Positions 16,313-26,010 of a DNA stretch of 64,000 nucleotides are shown piece by piece; the first letter of the stretch is position 1, and every line of letters begins with the position of its first letter. The position numbers and the translations under genes are program-made. The stretch comes from Hamadaea sp013361475. Its GTDB lineage: Bacteria > Actinomycetota > Actinomycetes > Mycobacteriales > Micromonosporaceae. Where the stretch lies: assembly GCF_040654195.1 (NCBI RefSeq), contig NZ_JBFAHM010000008.1, positions 310,001-374,000 on the forward strand, read 5' to 3'. The notes under the pieces were generated by a model, which worked only from the letters and a program-made list of their open reading frames with translations, was not told the origin of the DNA and did no database searches.

Positions 16313-17038
16313 TCAGCAGGGCACGGCGAGGTTCAGCACCGCGCTCAGGCCGTTCGCCTGACCCGGTTCGGCGGCCGGCAGGACGAGCGTACGCAGACCG
16401 GCGTGCACGGCTCCGGCGTCGGCCGGGGTGTCGCCGACCATCAGCGTCCGTTCCGGCTCGGCGCCGAGCGCGGCGCACGCCCGCAGGAAGATCTTGGGAT
16501 CCGGCTTGATCAGGCCGACCTCGTACGAGAGCGTCACCGGCAGGTCGCCCAGGCCCCAGGCGCTCAGATGCGGCCGGATGTCGAAGCCGATGTTGGACAG
16601 GACGCCGACCGCCACGCCGGCTTCGCGGAGCGCCCGGATCGTCGGGACGGCGTCGGGATAGACGGTCCAGCCCTCCGGCGTCAGCACCCGTTCGTAGATC
16701 GCCTCGGCGAGCCCGTCCACCCCGGAGTCGACCGTCTCGCACAACCCGATGTACGCCGCGCGATGGGCGTACGCCGAAAGATCACGATCGGACCACACTT
16801 CGGCGAGGTGGATGGGGATCCGGGCGTCCCGCTGGGCGACCCCCGGCAGCCCGCCGGAGGTGGCGTACCGGTCGGCGAGGACGGCCAACCGACCGGGATC
16901 GAGCGCCGCCCCGAGCTGGACCAGGGCGGCTCCGACCCAGGTCACCGGGGGCTGTGTCATGGCGAGCGTCCCGTGGAAGTCGAAGATCACGGCGTCGAGC
17001 AGGCGATCGGGGACTCCCGGGAGCATTCGGTTGGGCAC
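16313..17038 (-). CDS. HAD-superfamily hydrolase
   Basis: A 241-residue haloacid-dehalogenase-like phosphatase with the four HAD motifs: FDFHGTLA (nucleophile Asp and general-acid Asp replaced in context as D-x-H, see below), VLSNIG for motif II, KPDPKIF for motif III, and MVGDTPADAG for motif IV. The motif I order DFHGTL puts His at the +2 position where phosphatases usually have Asp; some HAD members have this change, so the usual phosphatase activity should not be assumed. The GTG at 17038 is the likely start; the next in-frame ATG is 12 bases later. It diverges from the helicase gene. Confidence 0.85.
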   Translation of the reverse strand: MPNRMLPGVPDRLLDAVIFDFHGTLAMTQPPVTWVGAALVQLGAALDPGRLAVLADRYATSGGLPGVAQRDARIPIHLAEVWSDRDLSAYAHRAAYIGLCETVDSGVDGLAEAIYERVLTPEGWTVYPDAVPTIRALREAGVAVGVLSNIGFDIRPHLSAWGLGDLPVTLSYEVGLIKPDPKIFLRACAALGAEPERTLMVGDTPADAGAVHAGLRTLVLPAAEPGQANGLSAVLNLAVPC

Positions 17039-17160
17039 GCCAGCACCATACCTACATGCAGGTTGGGGACCCCAGCAACTAGGCTCGGCGGTATGTTGCG
17101 CCGCACCTCCTCGCGGAGGCCCCGGATCTCCCATAGGCCGACCGGTGTGAGGAGTCCGAG

Positions 17161-19917
17161 ATGACCAGCCCCGCGGAGCGGTACGCGGCCGCCAGGCGCC
17201 GGGCCGAGACTCCCCGGCTCACCGAGTTCACCGCCGGTCTGGAATTCCAGCTCGACGACTTCCAGAACCGGGCCTGCGAGGCGCTGGAGCGTGGCTCCGG
17301 TGTGCTCGTCTGTGCGCCCACCGGCGCCGGTAAGACGGTCGTCGGCGAGTTCGCCGTCCACCTGGCCCTGCGAGAGGGCCGCAAGTGCTTCTACACCACG
17401 CCGATCAAGGCGCTGTCCAACCAGAAGTACCACGATCTGGTGCAGGTGCACGGCGCGGCCAAGGTTGGCCTGCTGACCGGGGACAACGCGTTCAACGGCG
17501 ACGCGCCCGTGGTCGTGATGACCACCGAGGTGCTGCGCAACATGCTGTACGCCGGTTCGAACTCGCTCAAGGGTTTGTCCTATGTGGTCATGGATGAGGT
17601 GCACTACCTGGCCGACCGGTTCCGCGGCGCGGTCTGGGAAGAGGTCATCATCCACCTGCCCGACTCGGTGAACCTGGTGTCGCTGTCGGCGACGGTGTCC
17701 AATGCGGAGGAGTTCGCCGACTGGCTCGTGACGGTACGCGGCCAGACCGAGGTCGTCGTGAGCGAACATCGCCCGGTCCCGTTGTGGCAGCACATGCTGG
17801 TCGGCAAGCGGATGTTCGACCTGTTCCACGACGCCGAGGCGGCCCGGTCCCACGAGGTGCACCCCGAACTTCTCCGCTACACCCGTGAGGTCAGCCGCCG
17901 GCTGGAGATGGGCGACATCCGCGGCGGCGGCCGCGGGCGGGGTGGCCGGGGCCGCAAGGCGATGATCTACCGGCCGGAGATCATCGAACGCCTCGACCGC
18001 GAGGGTCTGCTCCCCGCGATCGTGTTCATCTTCAGCCGGGCCGGCTGTGACGCGGCCGTCCAGCAGTGCCTTCAGGCCGGGCTGCGGCTGACCAGCCCGG
18101 ACGAGCGCGCCGAGATCCGCGCGATCGTGGAACGCCGGATGAGCAGCGTGCCCAGCGAGGACCTGAACGCCCTCGGCTACTGGGAATGGCTCGACGGCCT
18201 CGAACGCGGCCTCGCCGCCCACCACGCCGGCCTGCTGCCGCTGTTCAAGGAGATCGTCGAGGAGCTGTTCGTCCAGGGCCTGGTCAAGGCGGTCTTCGCG
18301 ACTGAGACGCTGGCCCTCGGCATCAACATGCCGGCTCGGTGCGTCGTGCTCGAACGGCTGGTCAAATACAACGGCGAGGCGCACGTCGACCTCACGCCGG
18401 GGGAGTACACCCAGCTCACCGGCCGGGCCGGGCGGCGCGGCATCGACGTCGAAGGGCACGCGGTCGTCGTCTGGGGGCCGGACGTCGACCCCCGGCACGT
18501 CGCCGGACTGGCCTCCACGCGGACCTATCCGTTGCGGTCCAGCTTCCGGCCGTCCTACAACATGGCGGTCAACCTCGTCGGCTCGGTCGGCGCCGATCGG
18601 GCCCGGGACCTGCTGGAAGCCTCCTTCGCCCAGTTCCAGGCGGACCGGTCGGTGGTCGGCGTGGCCAAGCAGGTCCAGCGCAACATCGAGACGATGGACC
18701 AGTACGGCCACGAGGCCGAGTGCGACAAGGGCGACTTCGCCGAGTACTTCGGCCTCCGGGTGGCGATCGCCGACCGGGAGCGGCAGCTGGCCAGGCAGTC
18801 CCAGCAGCACCGCCGGTCGCAGGTCGCGCATTCGCTGGAGCAGCTCAAGCCGGGTGATGTGATCCGGGTGCCGTCCGGGCGCCGGGCCGGGCTGGCCGTC
18901 GTCCTCGACGCCGGCGTCGGCGGATTCGGCGAACCGCGGCCGCTCGTCGTGACCGAGGACCGGTGGGCCGGGCGGCTGGCCGCGGGCGAGTTCAGCGTCG
19001 CCGTCGAGGTGCTCGGCCGCGTACGCCTGCCCAAGCACGTCAACCACCGCAATCCCGGGGAACGCCGGGACATCGCGGCGAGCCTGGCGGCGCTGGGGCT
19101 CGAACGCGGCTCCGGTCGCCGGGGCGGCCGGGCGAAGGCGGCCACCGGCGACGACGACGAGCTGCTGCGCCTGCGGCACCTCATGCGTAAGCACCCCTGC
19201 CACGCCTGCCCGGAACGGGAGGACCACGCCCGGTGGGCCGAGCGGCGGCACCGGCTCGAACGCGACACCGACCAGATGCGGGCCAAGGTCGCCAGCCGGA
19301 CGGGGTCGCTGGCGCGTACCTTCGACCGGGTTTGCGACCTGCTCACCTCGCGGGGCTACCTCGTGCCCGGCGCGTCGGCCCTGGACGGCGGCGGAGTCAC
19401 CGACGCCGGGCGGATGCTGGCGCGCATCTGGACGGAGGCCGACCTCCTCGTGGCCGAATGCCTGCGGGAGGGCGTCTTCGACGGGCTCGCCCCGGCCGAA
19501 CTCGCCGCCGCGGTCTCCGTGGTGGTGTACGAGGCCCGCCGGGAATCGGAGGACCGGGCGTCGCTGCCGCGTGGCCCGGTCACCGACGCGGTGGAGGGCG
19601 TGCTGAGCGTCTACGGCGGACTGATCGGCGAGGAGCGCGAACGCGGCCTGCCGCTGACCCGGGAACCCGACCTCGGCTTCGTCTGGCCGATCTACCGCTG
19701 GGCCCGGGGTGAGCCGCTCGCCAAGGTGCTGGCCAGCGCGAACGCGATCGAAGGCGAGCTGCCGGCCGGCGACTTCGTCCGCTGGGCCCGTCAGGTCGTC
19801 GATCTCCTCGGGCAGATGGCCGAGGCGAAGGGGACGCCCGACGGCGTACGCACGACCGCCCGAGCGGCCATGGACCTGATCAATCGTGGCGTCCTGGCCT
19901 ATACCTCAGTCGGGTGA
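17161..19917 (+). CDS. helY: Ski2/Mtr4-like DEVH-box RNA helicase
   Basis: ATP-dependent RNA helicase of the Ski2-like superfamily 2, HelY in mycobacteria, probably involved in RNA turnover. The 918-residue protein has Walker A APTGAGKTVV (about residues 52-61), TPIKALSNQK, the DEVH box in VMDEVHYLADRF (near 145), SATVSN (motif III), and motif VI YTQLTGRAGRRGIDVEGHA. A C-terminal DSHCT-like domain is present. A GGGRGRGGRGRK segment near residues 253-265 interrupts the core. GAGGAGT lies just before the ATG. Its position after tatC and the lipid kinase matches the M. tuberculosis neighbourhood. Confidence 0.94.
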   Translation: MTSPAERYAAARRRAETPRLTEFTAGLEFQLDDFQNRACEALERGSGVLVCAPTGAGKTVVGEFAVHLALREGRKCFYTTPIKALSNQKYHDLVQVHGAAKVGLLTGDNAFNGDAPVVVMTTEVLRNMLYAGSNSLKGLSYVVMDEVHYLADRFRGAVWEEVIIHLPDSVNLVSLSATVSNAEEFADWLVTVRGQTEVVVSEHRPVPLWQHMLVGKRMFDLFHDAEAARSHEVHPELLRYTREVSRRLEMGDIRGGGRGRGGRGRKAMIYRPEIIERLDREGLLPAIVFIFSRAGCDAAVQQCLQAGLRLTSPDERAEIRAIVERRMSSVPSEDLNALGYWEWLDGLERGLAAHHAGLLPLFKEIVEELFVQGLVKAVFATETLALGINMPARCVVLERLVKYNGEAHVDLTPGEYTQLTGRAGRRGIDVEGHAVVVWGPDVDPRHVAGLASTRTYPLRSSFRPSYNMAVNLVGSVGADRARDLLEASFAQFQADRSVVGVAKQVQRNIETMDQYGHEAECDKGDFAEYFGLRVAIADRERQLARQSQQHRRSQVAHSLEQLKPGDVIRVPSGRRAGLAVVLDAGVGGFGEPRPLVVTEDRWAGRLAAGEFSVAVEVLGRVRLPKHVNHRNPGERRDIAASLAALGLERGSGRRGGRAKAATGDDDELLRLRHLMRKHPCHACPEREDHARWAERRHRLERDTDQMRAKVASRTGSLARTFDRVCDLLTSRGYLVPGASALDGGGVTDAGRMLARIWTEADLLVAECLREGVFDGLAPAELAAAVSVVVYEARRESEDRASLPRGPVTDAVEGVLSVYGGLIGEERERGLPLTREPDLGFVWPIYRWARGEPLAKVLASANAIEGELPAGDFVRWARQVVDLLGQMAEAKGTPDGVRTTARAAMDLINRGVLAYTSVG

Positions 19918-20023
19918 TCGGCTGAGGCGGAGATCCCTTCCGGCTCTGTTACCTTGACCCGGGCCCCTGTCAACGGCGAGAAGGCTTGCCACCTGACGGG
20001 GTCCGGGGGTTCGAGGGGGAGGC

Positions 20024-20875
20024 ATGGCCGGAGTCTTGTCGGCTGAGATTCACCATTTCACATACGGTCCGATCACACCGATTCTGGCGTACGCGGTCTC
20101 GGTGCTCGGCTCGCTGCTCGGGTTGACCTGCACCGCCCGGGCACGACGCCTCGAACCGGGCGCGCGTCGCGGCGGCTGGCTCATGCTGGCGGCCTGGGCG
20201 ATCGGCGGCACCGGCATCTGGACCATGCACTTCATGGCCATGCTCGGCTTCGGGGTCGCCGGCGCCGCGTTGCGCTTCGACATCCCGATCACGGTGGCGT
20301 CAGCCGTCCTCGCCGTGGCGGTCGTCGGCATCGGACTGTTCATCGTCGGCCTGGGCAAGCCGAGCGCGCCGCGAGTGCTGTTCGGCGGCCTGTTCACCGG
20401 GCTCGGCGTCGCCTCGATGCACTACACCGGCATGGCGGCGCTGCGGGTCGACGGCACGATCTCGCACAGCCGGAACCTCGTCATAGCCTCCGTCGTCATC
20501 GCGGTTGTGGCCGCGACCGTCGCCCTCTGGTTCACCCTGGTCGTCTCCCGGCCCGGCACGACCTTCGCGTCGGCGCTGGTCATGGGCGTCGCCGTGTGCG
20601 GGATGCACTACACCGCCATGGCGGGCGTACGCGTGAACGCCAGTCAGCCGTCGCTGCACCTGCACGGGGCGACCGCCGGCACGATGCTGCTGCCCATCCT
20701 GGTCCTCGTCGTTCTCGTCATCATCCTGCTCTTCTACGCTCTGCTCTCCGAGCCCAAGGAGGAGGACGCGGCGGCCCGGGCCTTCCTCGACCGGCAGGCC
20801 GCCGAACGTCTCGCCGCTCAGCAGGCGGCGCCCGCGGCGCAGCCTATCGGCGTACGCCGGACGCGGCTGCGCTGA
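20024..20875 (+). CDS. MHYT-domain membrane protein
   Basis: A 283-residue membrane protein with seven predicted helices and three MHYT motifs (MHFMAM near residue 68, MHYTGM near 133, MHYTAM near 201), each followed by a conserved loop. The MHYT family has been proposed to sense gases or copper-bound ligands; in many bacteria it is fused to GGDEF/EAL domains, but none is present here. The C-terminus is a short Ala/Gln/Arg-rich cytoplasmic tail. Its last 32 bases overlap the end of the convergent thioredoxin gene. Confidence 0.87.
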   Translation: MAGVLSAEIHHFTYGPITPILAYAVSVLGSLLGLTCTARARRLEPGARRGGWLMLAAWAIGGTGIWTMHFMAMLGFGVAGAALRFDIPITVASAVLAVAVVGIGLFIVGLGKPSAPRVLFGGLFTGLGVASMHYTGMAALRVDGTISHSRNLVIASVVIAVVAATVALWFTLVVSRPGTTFASALVMGVAVCGMHYTAMAGVRVNASQPSLHLHGATAGTMLLPILVLVVLVIILLFYALLSEPKEEDAAARAFLDRQAAERLAAQQAAPAAQPIGVRRTRLR

Positions 20876-21188
20876 TCGCCTCGTCGAGCTTGGCCCGCAG
20901 CCGGCTCGTCGGCTGGGCGCCGATCACCTGCCAGACGACCTCGCCCCCGGAGAACAACGCGAACGTCGGCATCGCCATGATCCCGTACGCCCGGGCCGTG
21001 GCCGGGTTCTCGTCCGCGTTGAGCTTGGCGACCTTGGCACGGCCGGCGTACTCCCCGGTGAGCTGGTCGAGCACCGGCGCCATCTTGTGACACGGCGGGC
21101 ACCACTCGGCCCAGAATTCGACCAGCACCGGTTCGTACGCCCCCAGCACCTCGTCGGCGAAATCGGCGTCGGTGACGGACAACGTCAT
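20844..21188 (-). CDS. Thioredoxin
   Basis: Cytoplasmic disulfide reductase. The 114-residue protein has the thioredoxin fold, active site WAEWCPPCHKMAP, the cis-Pro in MAMPTFALF, and DENPATARAYGI. The active site is CPPC rather than the classic CGPC, which usually shifts redox potential. The ATG at 21188 overlaps the merR stop as ATGA, so the two are translationally coupled; a further upstream in-frame extension is unlikely to be used. GGAGGAGAACTC precedes the ATG. Confidence 0.93.
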   Translation of the reverse strand: MTLSVTDADFADEVLGAYEPVLVEFWAEWCPPCHKMAPVLDQLTGEYAGRAKVAKLNADENPATARAYGIMAMPTFALFSGGEVVWQVIGAQPTSRLRAKLDEAISAAASGVRR

Positions 21189-21532
21189 GAGTTCTCCTCC
21201 AGCTCCAGGCTCACCCGGCGGCGGATCTCGACCAGCCGCCCGATGCTCGCGTCCAGATCGGCGAGCTTGCGACCGAGTACCGCGACCGAACCCGGGCACT
21301 GCCCGCCCGACTCGTGCCCGGAGCGGAGACAGTCCACGAACGGCCGGGTCTCCTCCAGCGAGAACCCGATCTCCAGCAACGACCGGATCTCCCGGACCAG
21401 CCGCAGATCGTCCTCGCCGTACTCCCGATAGCCGTTGGCGGCGCGCCGGGCGCTGAGCAGCCCGTGCTCCTCGTAGTACCGCAGCGTGCGGGCGCTCGTC
21501 CCGGCCCGGTCGGCCAGCTCACCAATGCGCAT
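21185..21532 (-). CDS. MerR-family transcriptional regulator
   Basis: A 115-residue DNA-binding regulator: MRIGELADRAGTSARTLRYY is the canonical MerR winged helix, followed by EEHGLLSARRAANGYREYGE and a dimerisation helix ending ELEENS. A Cys-x10-Cys pair with a His between (DCLRSGHESGGQC) could bind metal or sense redox state, but the spacing is not that of the well-known copper or mercury sensors. It is the first gene of a two-gene unit with thioredoxin (ATGA overlap), so it likely controls that gene. A perfect palindrome lies just upstream at 21549-21564. Confidence 0.9.
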   Translation of the reverse strand: MRIGELADRAGTSARTLRYYEEHGLLSARRAANGYREYGEDDLRLVREIRSLLEIGFSLEETRPFVDCLRSGHESGGQCPGSVAVLGRKLADLDASIGRLVEIRRRVSLELEENS

Positions 21533-21548
21533 GCGGCAACGGTAAACC

Positions 21549-21564
21549 TTGACGCCCGCGTCAA
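21549..21564 (-). promoter_or_regulatory. Candidate MerR operator
   Basis: TTGACGC-CC-GCGTCAA, a perfect 7-2-7 palindrome 16 bases upstream of the merR start. On the coding strand the left half can double as a -35 element (TTGACG), which is where MerR regulators usually bind. Confidence 0.5.
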
Positions 21565-21566
21565 CG

Positions 21567-21773
21567 CTAGTGTGTCGCAGGTCGCCATTCGCCGGTCGAC
21601 AGCACGCCCGCGGCGTAGTCCCGCGCCTGGCCGGAGTCGTCGAACCACCGGATGGCCCGGCGTCCGCCCGGCTCGGTCAGCCGGACCTCCCACGCCCCGA
21701 GAAGGCTGCTCCGGACGAGCAGCTCCAGCGGCGTCCCCTCGACGTCGCCGATCCAGCGCCCCGCAACGGTCAT
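21567..21773 (-). CDS. Small conserved-looking hypothetical protein
   Basis: A 68-residue protein with no recognised domain. The sequence is rich in Trp, Arg and Gly (GRWIGDVEGTPLELL, SLLGAWEVRLTEPGG) with alternating hydrophobic residues that suggest a small beta-sheet fold, and it lacks a signal peptide or membrane helix. It lies between merR and the reductase gene, on the same strand as both. An ATG start and typical codon use support it, but a short ORF in GC-rich DNA carries real risk of being spurious. Confidence 0.5.
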   Translation of the reverse strand: MTVAGRWIGDVEGTPLELLVRSSLLGAWEVRLTEPGGRRAIRWFDDSGQARDYAAGVLSTGEWRPATH

Positions 21774-21846
21774 CAGAAGAGGGTAGAAAACGGGCCTTCG
21801 TGCCGGTCAAGCTCGACGCGCCCGCCGCGTGTGCCGCGCGTGCCAC

Positions 21847-21918
21847 GATCATTGCGCCAGCCACGACGTTTCGCGGCGCGATTCGTCCGGTTAAACAGCA
21901 TGGCTGACGCGATGATCA
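21847..21918. repeat. Palindromic repeat family B, imperfect copy
   Basis: Arms at about 21847-21871 (GATCATTGCGCCAGCC...) and 21893-21918 (AAACAGCATGGCTGACG...). The same element occurs with perfect 27-bp arms at 55208-55280. This copy ends 3 bases past the stop of the reductase gene. Confidence 0.75.
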
Positions 21919-21921
21919 TGA

Positions 21922-23079
21922 TCAGAGGGCGCTGAGCAGCGCCATCCCGGCGCGCAGCGAGCGGCGCTCCATCGCGTCCGCGAACGTCAGCTCGCCCCGG
22001 CACATCCCCGCGAAGGCGCGCCAGCCCGCCTTGGTCGCCATCACCGTGTGGAAGGGTGCCGGGTGCTTGCGGAACGCCGCCAGCAGCCGCCGCCCGGCCG
22101 CCATCTCGGGCAGCAGATCCTCGCTCACCATCCGCGCGTACGCGCCGACCAGCTCCGCGGGCCGGTTGCGGTGAGTGGCGGCGGCCTGCCCGGCCAGCCG
22201 CCCCGAGCGCAGCGCGAAGCTGATGCCCTCGCGCGTCCACGGCTCCAGCAGCCCGGCCGCGTCGCCGGCGAGCAGCACCCGGTCCAGCCCCAGCGGCGAG
22301 TCGTCCGCGCGGCACCGGGTCAGATGGCCCGAGTCGTGCATCGGCTCCAGGCCGCCGAGTCCCAGCCTCGTCACGAATTCCGAGAGATACGCCTTGAGCC
22401 CGGACCCGTCGGTGCGGTCCCCGATGACCCCGACCGTGAGCCGATCCCCCTTCGGGAACACCCAGCCGTACGACCCGGGCAGTTTGCCCCAGTCGATGAG
22501 CATGCGGCCCTCCCACTCGCGCGCCCGGGCCCGGGTGACCGGCAGTTCGACCTCCAGCCCCACGTCGACCTGGGAGAACGTCGCCCCGACGTGGCGGGCG
22601 GAGACTCCGCCGGACCCGTCGGCGCCGACGATCACCCGGGACGTCACCGTCTCTCCACTCACGAGCCGGGCGACCGCCCGTTCCGGGTCCTGCCCGATCG
22701 ACCGGACCAGCGCCTGCTCCCGGATGACCGCGCCCGACTCCTGCGCCGCCTTCCGTAACGCGTGGTCGAACTCCTCGCGTACCACCATGGAGATCAGCGG
22801 TTGGTCCACTTCCCGGGTGAACTCGCGGCCGCCGCGCAGCGTGAAGGTCGAGGCGCGCACCTGTTCGCGGGCCGGGACCGAGATCCAGCCCGACGCGACC
22901 CCGAGCGACGCGGCCACGAGCCCGCCGCCGCAGGTCTTGTATCGCGGGTGGGTGGAGCGTTCCAGGACGACGGTGCGAGCGCCGCCCCGGGCAGCGGTGA
23001 TCGCCGCTGCGAGGCCCGCCGGCCCGGATCCGATGACCGCCACGTCCCAGTCTGCCGCTCGTGCCACGCTCGCCAGCAT
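21922..23079 (-). CDS. Geranylgeranyl reductase-like FAD oxidoreductase
   Basis: A 385-residue flavoprotein. The N-terminus is a FAD Rossmann motif (WDVAVIGSGPAGLAAAITAA) and ERSTHPRYKTCGGGL, the latter typical of the geranylgeranyl/digeranylgeranylglycerophospholipid reductase family; VLLAGDAAGLLEPWTREGI is the second FAD motif. Relatives saturate isoprenoid chains of lipids or quinones, the actual substrate here is unknown. An in-frame TTG start lies 42 bases upstream, but the ATG at 23079 places the FAD motif near the N-terminus as in relatives. Confidence 0.87.
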   Translation of the reverse strand: MLASVARAADWDVAVIGSGPAGLAAAITAARGGARTVVLERSTHPRYKTCGGGLVAASLGVASGWISVPAREQVRASTFTLRGGREFTREVDQPLISMVVREEFDHALRKAAQESGAVIREQALVRSIGQDPERAVARLVSGETVTSRVIVGADGSGGVSARHVGATFSQVDVGLEVELPVTRARAREWEGRMLIDWGKLPGSYGWVFPKGDRLTVGVIGDRTDGSGLKAYLSEFVTRLGLGGLEPMHDSGHLTRCRADDSPLGLDRVLLAGDAAGLLEPWTREGISFALRSGRLAGQAAATHRNRPAELVGAYARMVSEDLLPEMAAGRRLLAAFRKHPAPFHTVMATKAGWRAFAGMCRGELTFADAMERRSLRAGMALLSAL

Positions 23080-23175
23080 ATGCGTGGGAGTGATTCCCGG
23101 AGTGCCGGGGTGAATCTTCAACCAGATACTGGATTACCGCACCAGGCCTAGATCATCGCGTCTTCCTACGCCGGC

Positions 23176-24294
23176 TCAGCCGAAGGTGTTGCACTGGCGC
23201 GGATCGCCGGTCTGATACCCCTGGGTGAACCACTGCTGGCGCTGGGCCGCGCTGCCATGGGTGAAGCCCGCCTCGTTGATCTGCCCGCCGGACTGCTGCT
23301 GGATGCGGTCGTCGCCCACCGCGGCGGCCGCGTTCAGCGCCTCCTGGAGGTCGGCCGTGGTGAGGCTCTTGAAGATCGGTACGCCGCTCGCGTCGGTCGT
23401 GCCGGAGGCGGCCTTGGCCCAGACCCCGGCATAGCAGTCGGCCTGGAGTTCCATCGCCACGGAGTACTTGTTGGCGTTGGCCGGGTCGCGCTGCTGCGCG
23501 CGGCGTACTTGGGCTTCGGTGCCGAGCAGGTTCTGGACGTGGTGGCCGTATTCGTGCGCCAGCACGTACGCCTGCGCGAAGTTGCCAGGCGCGCCGAACC
23601 GGCTGGCGAGTTCGTCGTAGAAGCTGAGATCGATGTAGACGCGCTTGTCGCCGGGGCAGTAGAACGGGCCCACACCGGAGGTGGCCGCGCCGCACGCCGT
23701 CGAGACCTGGCCGGAGAAGAACCGGGTCGGCACGATCTCGTAGTTCTTGCCCATGGTCTGCGGCAAGGACTTCTGCCAGTACGCCTGGATCGAGTTGATG
23801 TACGCGAGGTTCCGGCAGGCCGGGTCGTTGAACCGGTTGGGATTGCTCTTCGCGCACGTCGACGCGAGGGAGGAGCTGTTCGGGCTCGGGTTCGTGCCGC
23901 CGCCGAGGCCGCCCAGGTCGCCGAGGCCGGACAGGTTGCCCCGGCCGAGGCAGCAGAACAGGCCGACGCAGATCACCGCCACGACGATGATGATCAGCAG
24001 GCCGCTCTTGCCCATCCGGCCGCCGCGCTGGCCGGGTTGACCGCCCTGACCGGCTTGGTTCTGGCCGCCGCCCCGGAAGATCATCGGCAGTAGTCCGCTG
24101 AGGCACCCCGCCATGCCGGCGCCCCCGCCGCCGAGGCCTCCGCCGCCGCCGCCTCCGCCTCCGCCGCCCGACGAGCCGGGGAAGTTCATGCCGGGAAAGC
24201 CGCCGCCGGGCGGCACGCTCCCGCCGCCCCCGCCGGAGCCGCGCATGTCCTCGACTTGACTCGGATCGAGATCGGCGTTCTCGTTGAGCGACAT
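23176..24294 (-). CDS. Neutral zinc metallopeptidase (YpfJ family), membrane-anchored
   Basis: A 372-residue putative zinc protease with an unusual N-terminus: a long Gly-rich stretch (about residues 19-58), then one membrane helix near residues 97-113 (GLLIIIVVAVICVGLFCCL), then the extracellular catalytic domain. The zinc motif is HEYGHHVQ in AYVLAHEYGHHVQNLL, and the family's ELQADCYAGVWA downstream provides the third ligand. The ATG at 24294 is chosen because upstream frame is antisense to the divergent ABC-F gene. Substrate is unknown. Confidence 0.88.
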   Translation of the reverse strand: MSLNENADLDPSQVEDMRGSGGGGGSVPPGGGFPGMNFPGSSGGGGGGGGGGGLGGGGAGMAGCLSGLLPMIFRGGGQNQAGQGGQPGQRGGRMGKSGLLIIIVVAVICVGLFCCLGRGNLSGLGDLGGLGGGTNPSPNSSSLASTCAKSNPNRFNDPACRNLAYINSIQAYWQKSLPQTMGKNYEIVPTRFFSGQVSTACGAATSGVGPFYCPGDKRVYIDLSFYDELASRFGAPGNFAQAYVLAHEYGHHVQNLLGTEAQVRRAQQRDPANANKYSVAMELQADCYAGVWAKAASGTTDASGVPIFKSLTTADLQEALNAAAAVGDDRIQQQSGGQINEAGFTHGSAAQRQQWFTQGYQTGDPRQCNTFG

Positions 24295-24390
24295 GCGCCC
24301 ATTGTCACCGGTTAAGTGCGTTATGCGGGCGTTTTCGCGGCGTCCGCGCTGGAAATCCGCTTCCAGCCTCCCGGTAGACTGGGCGCCACC

Positions 24391-25992
<1,602 letters not shown>

Positions 25993-26010
25993 CGGCCCGG
26001 CGCCGGAAGC

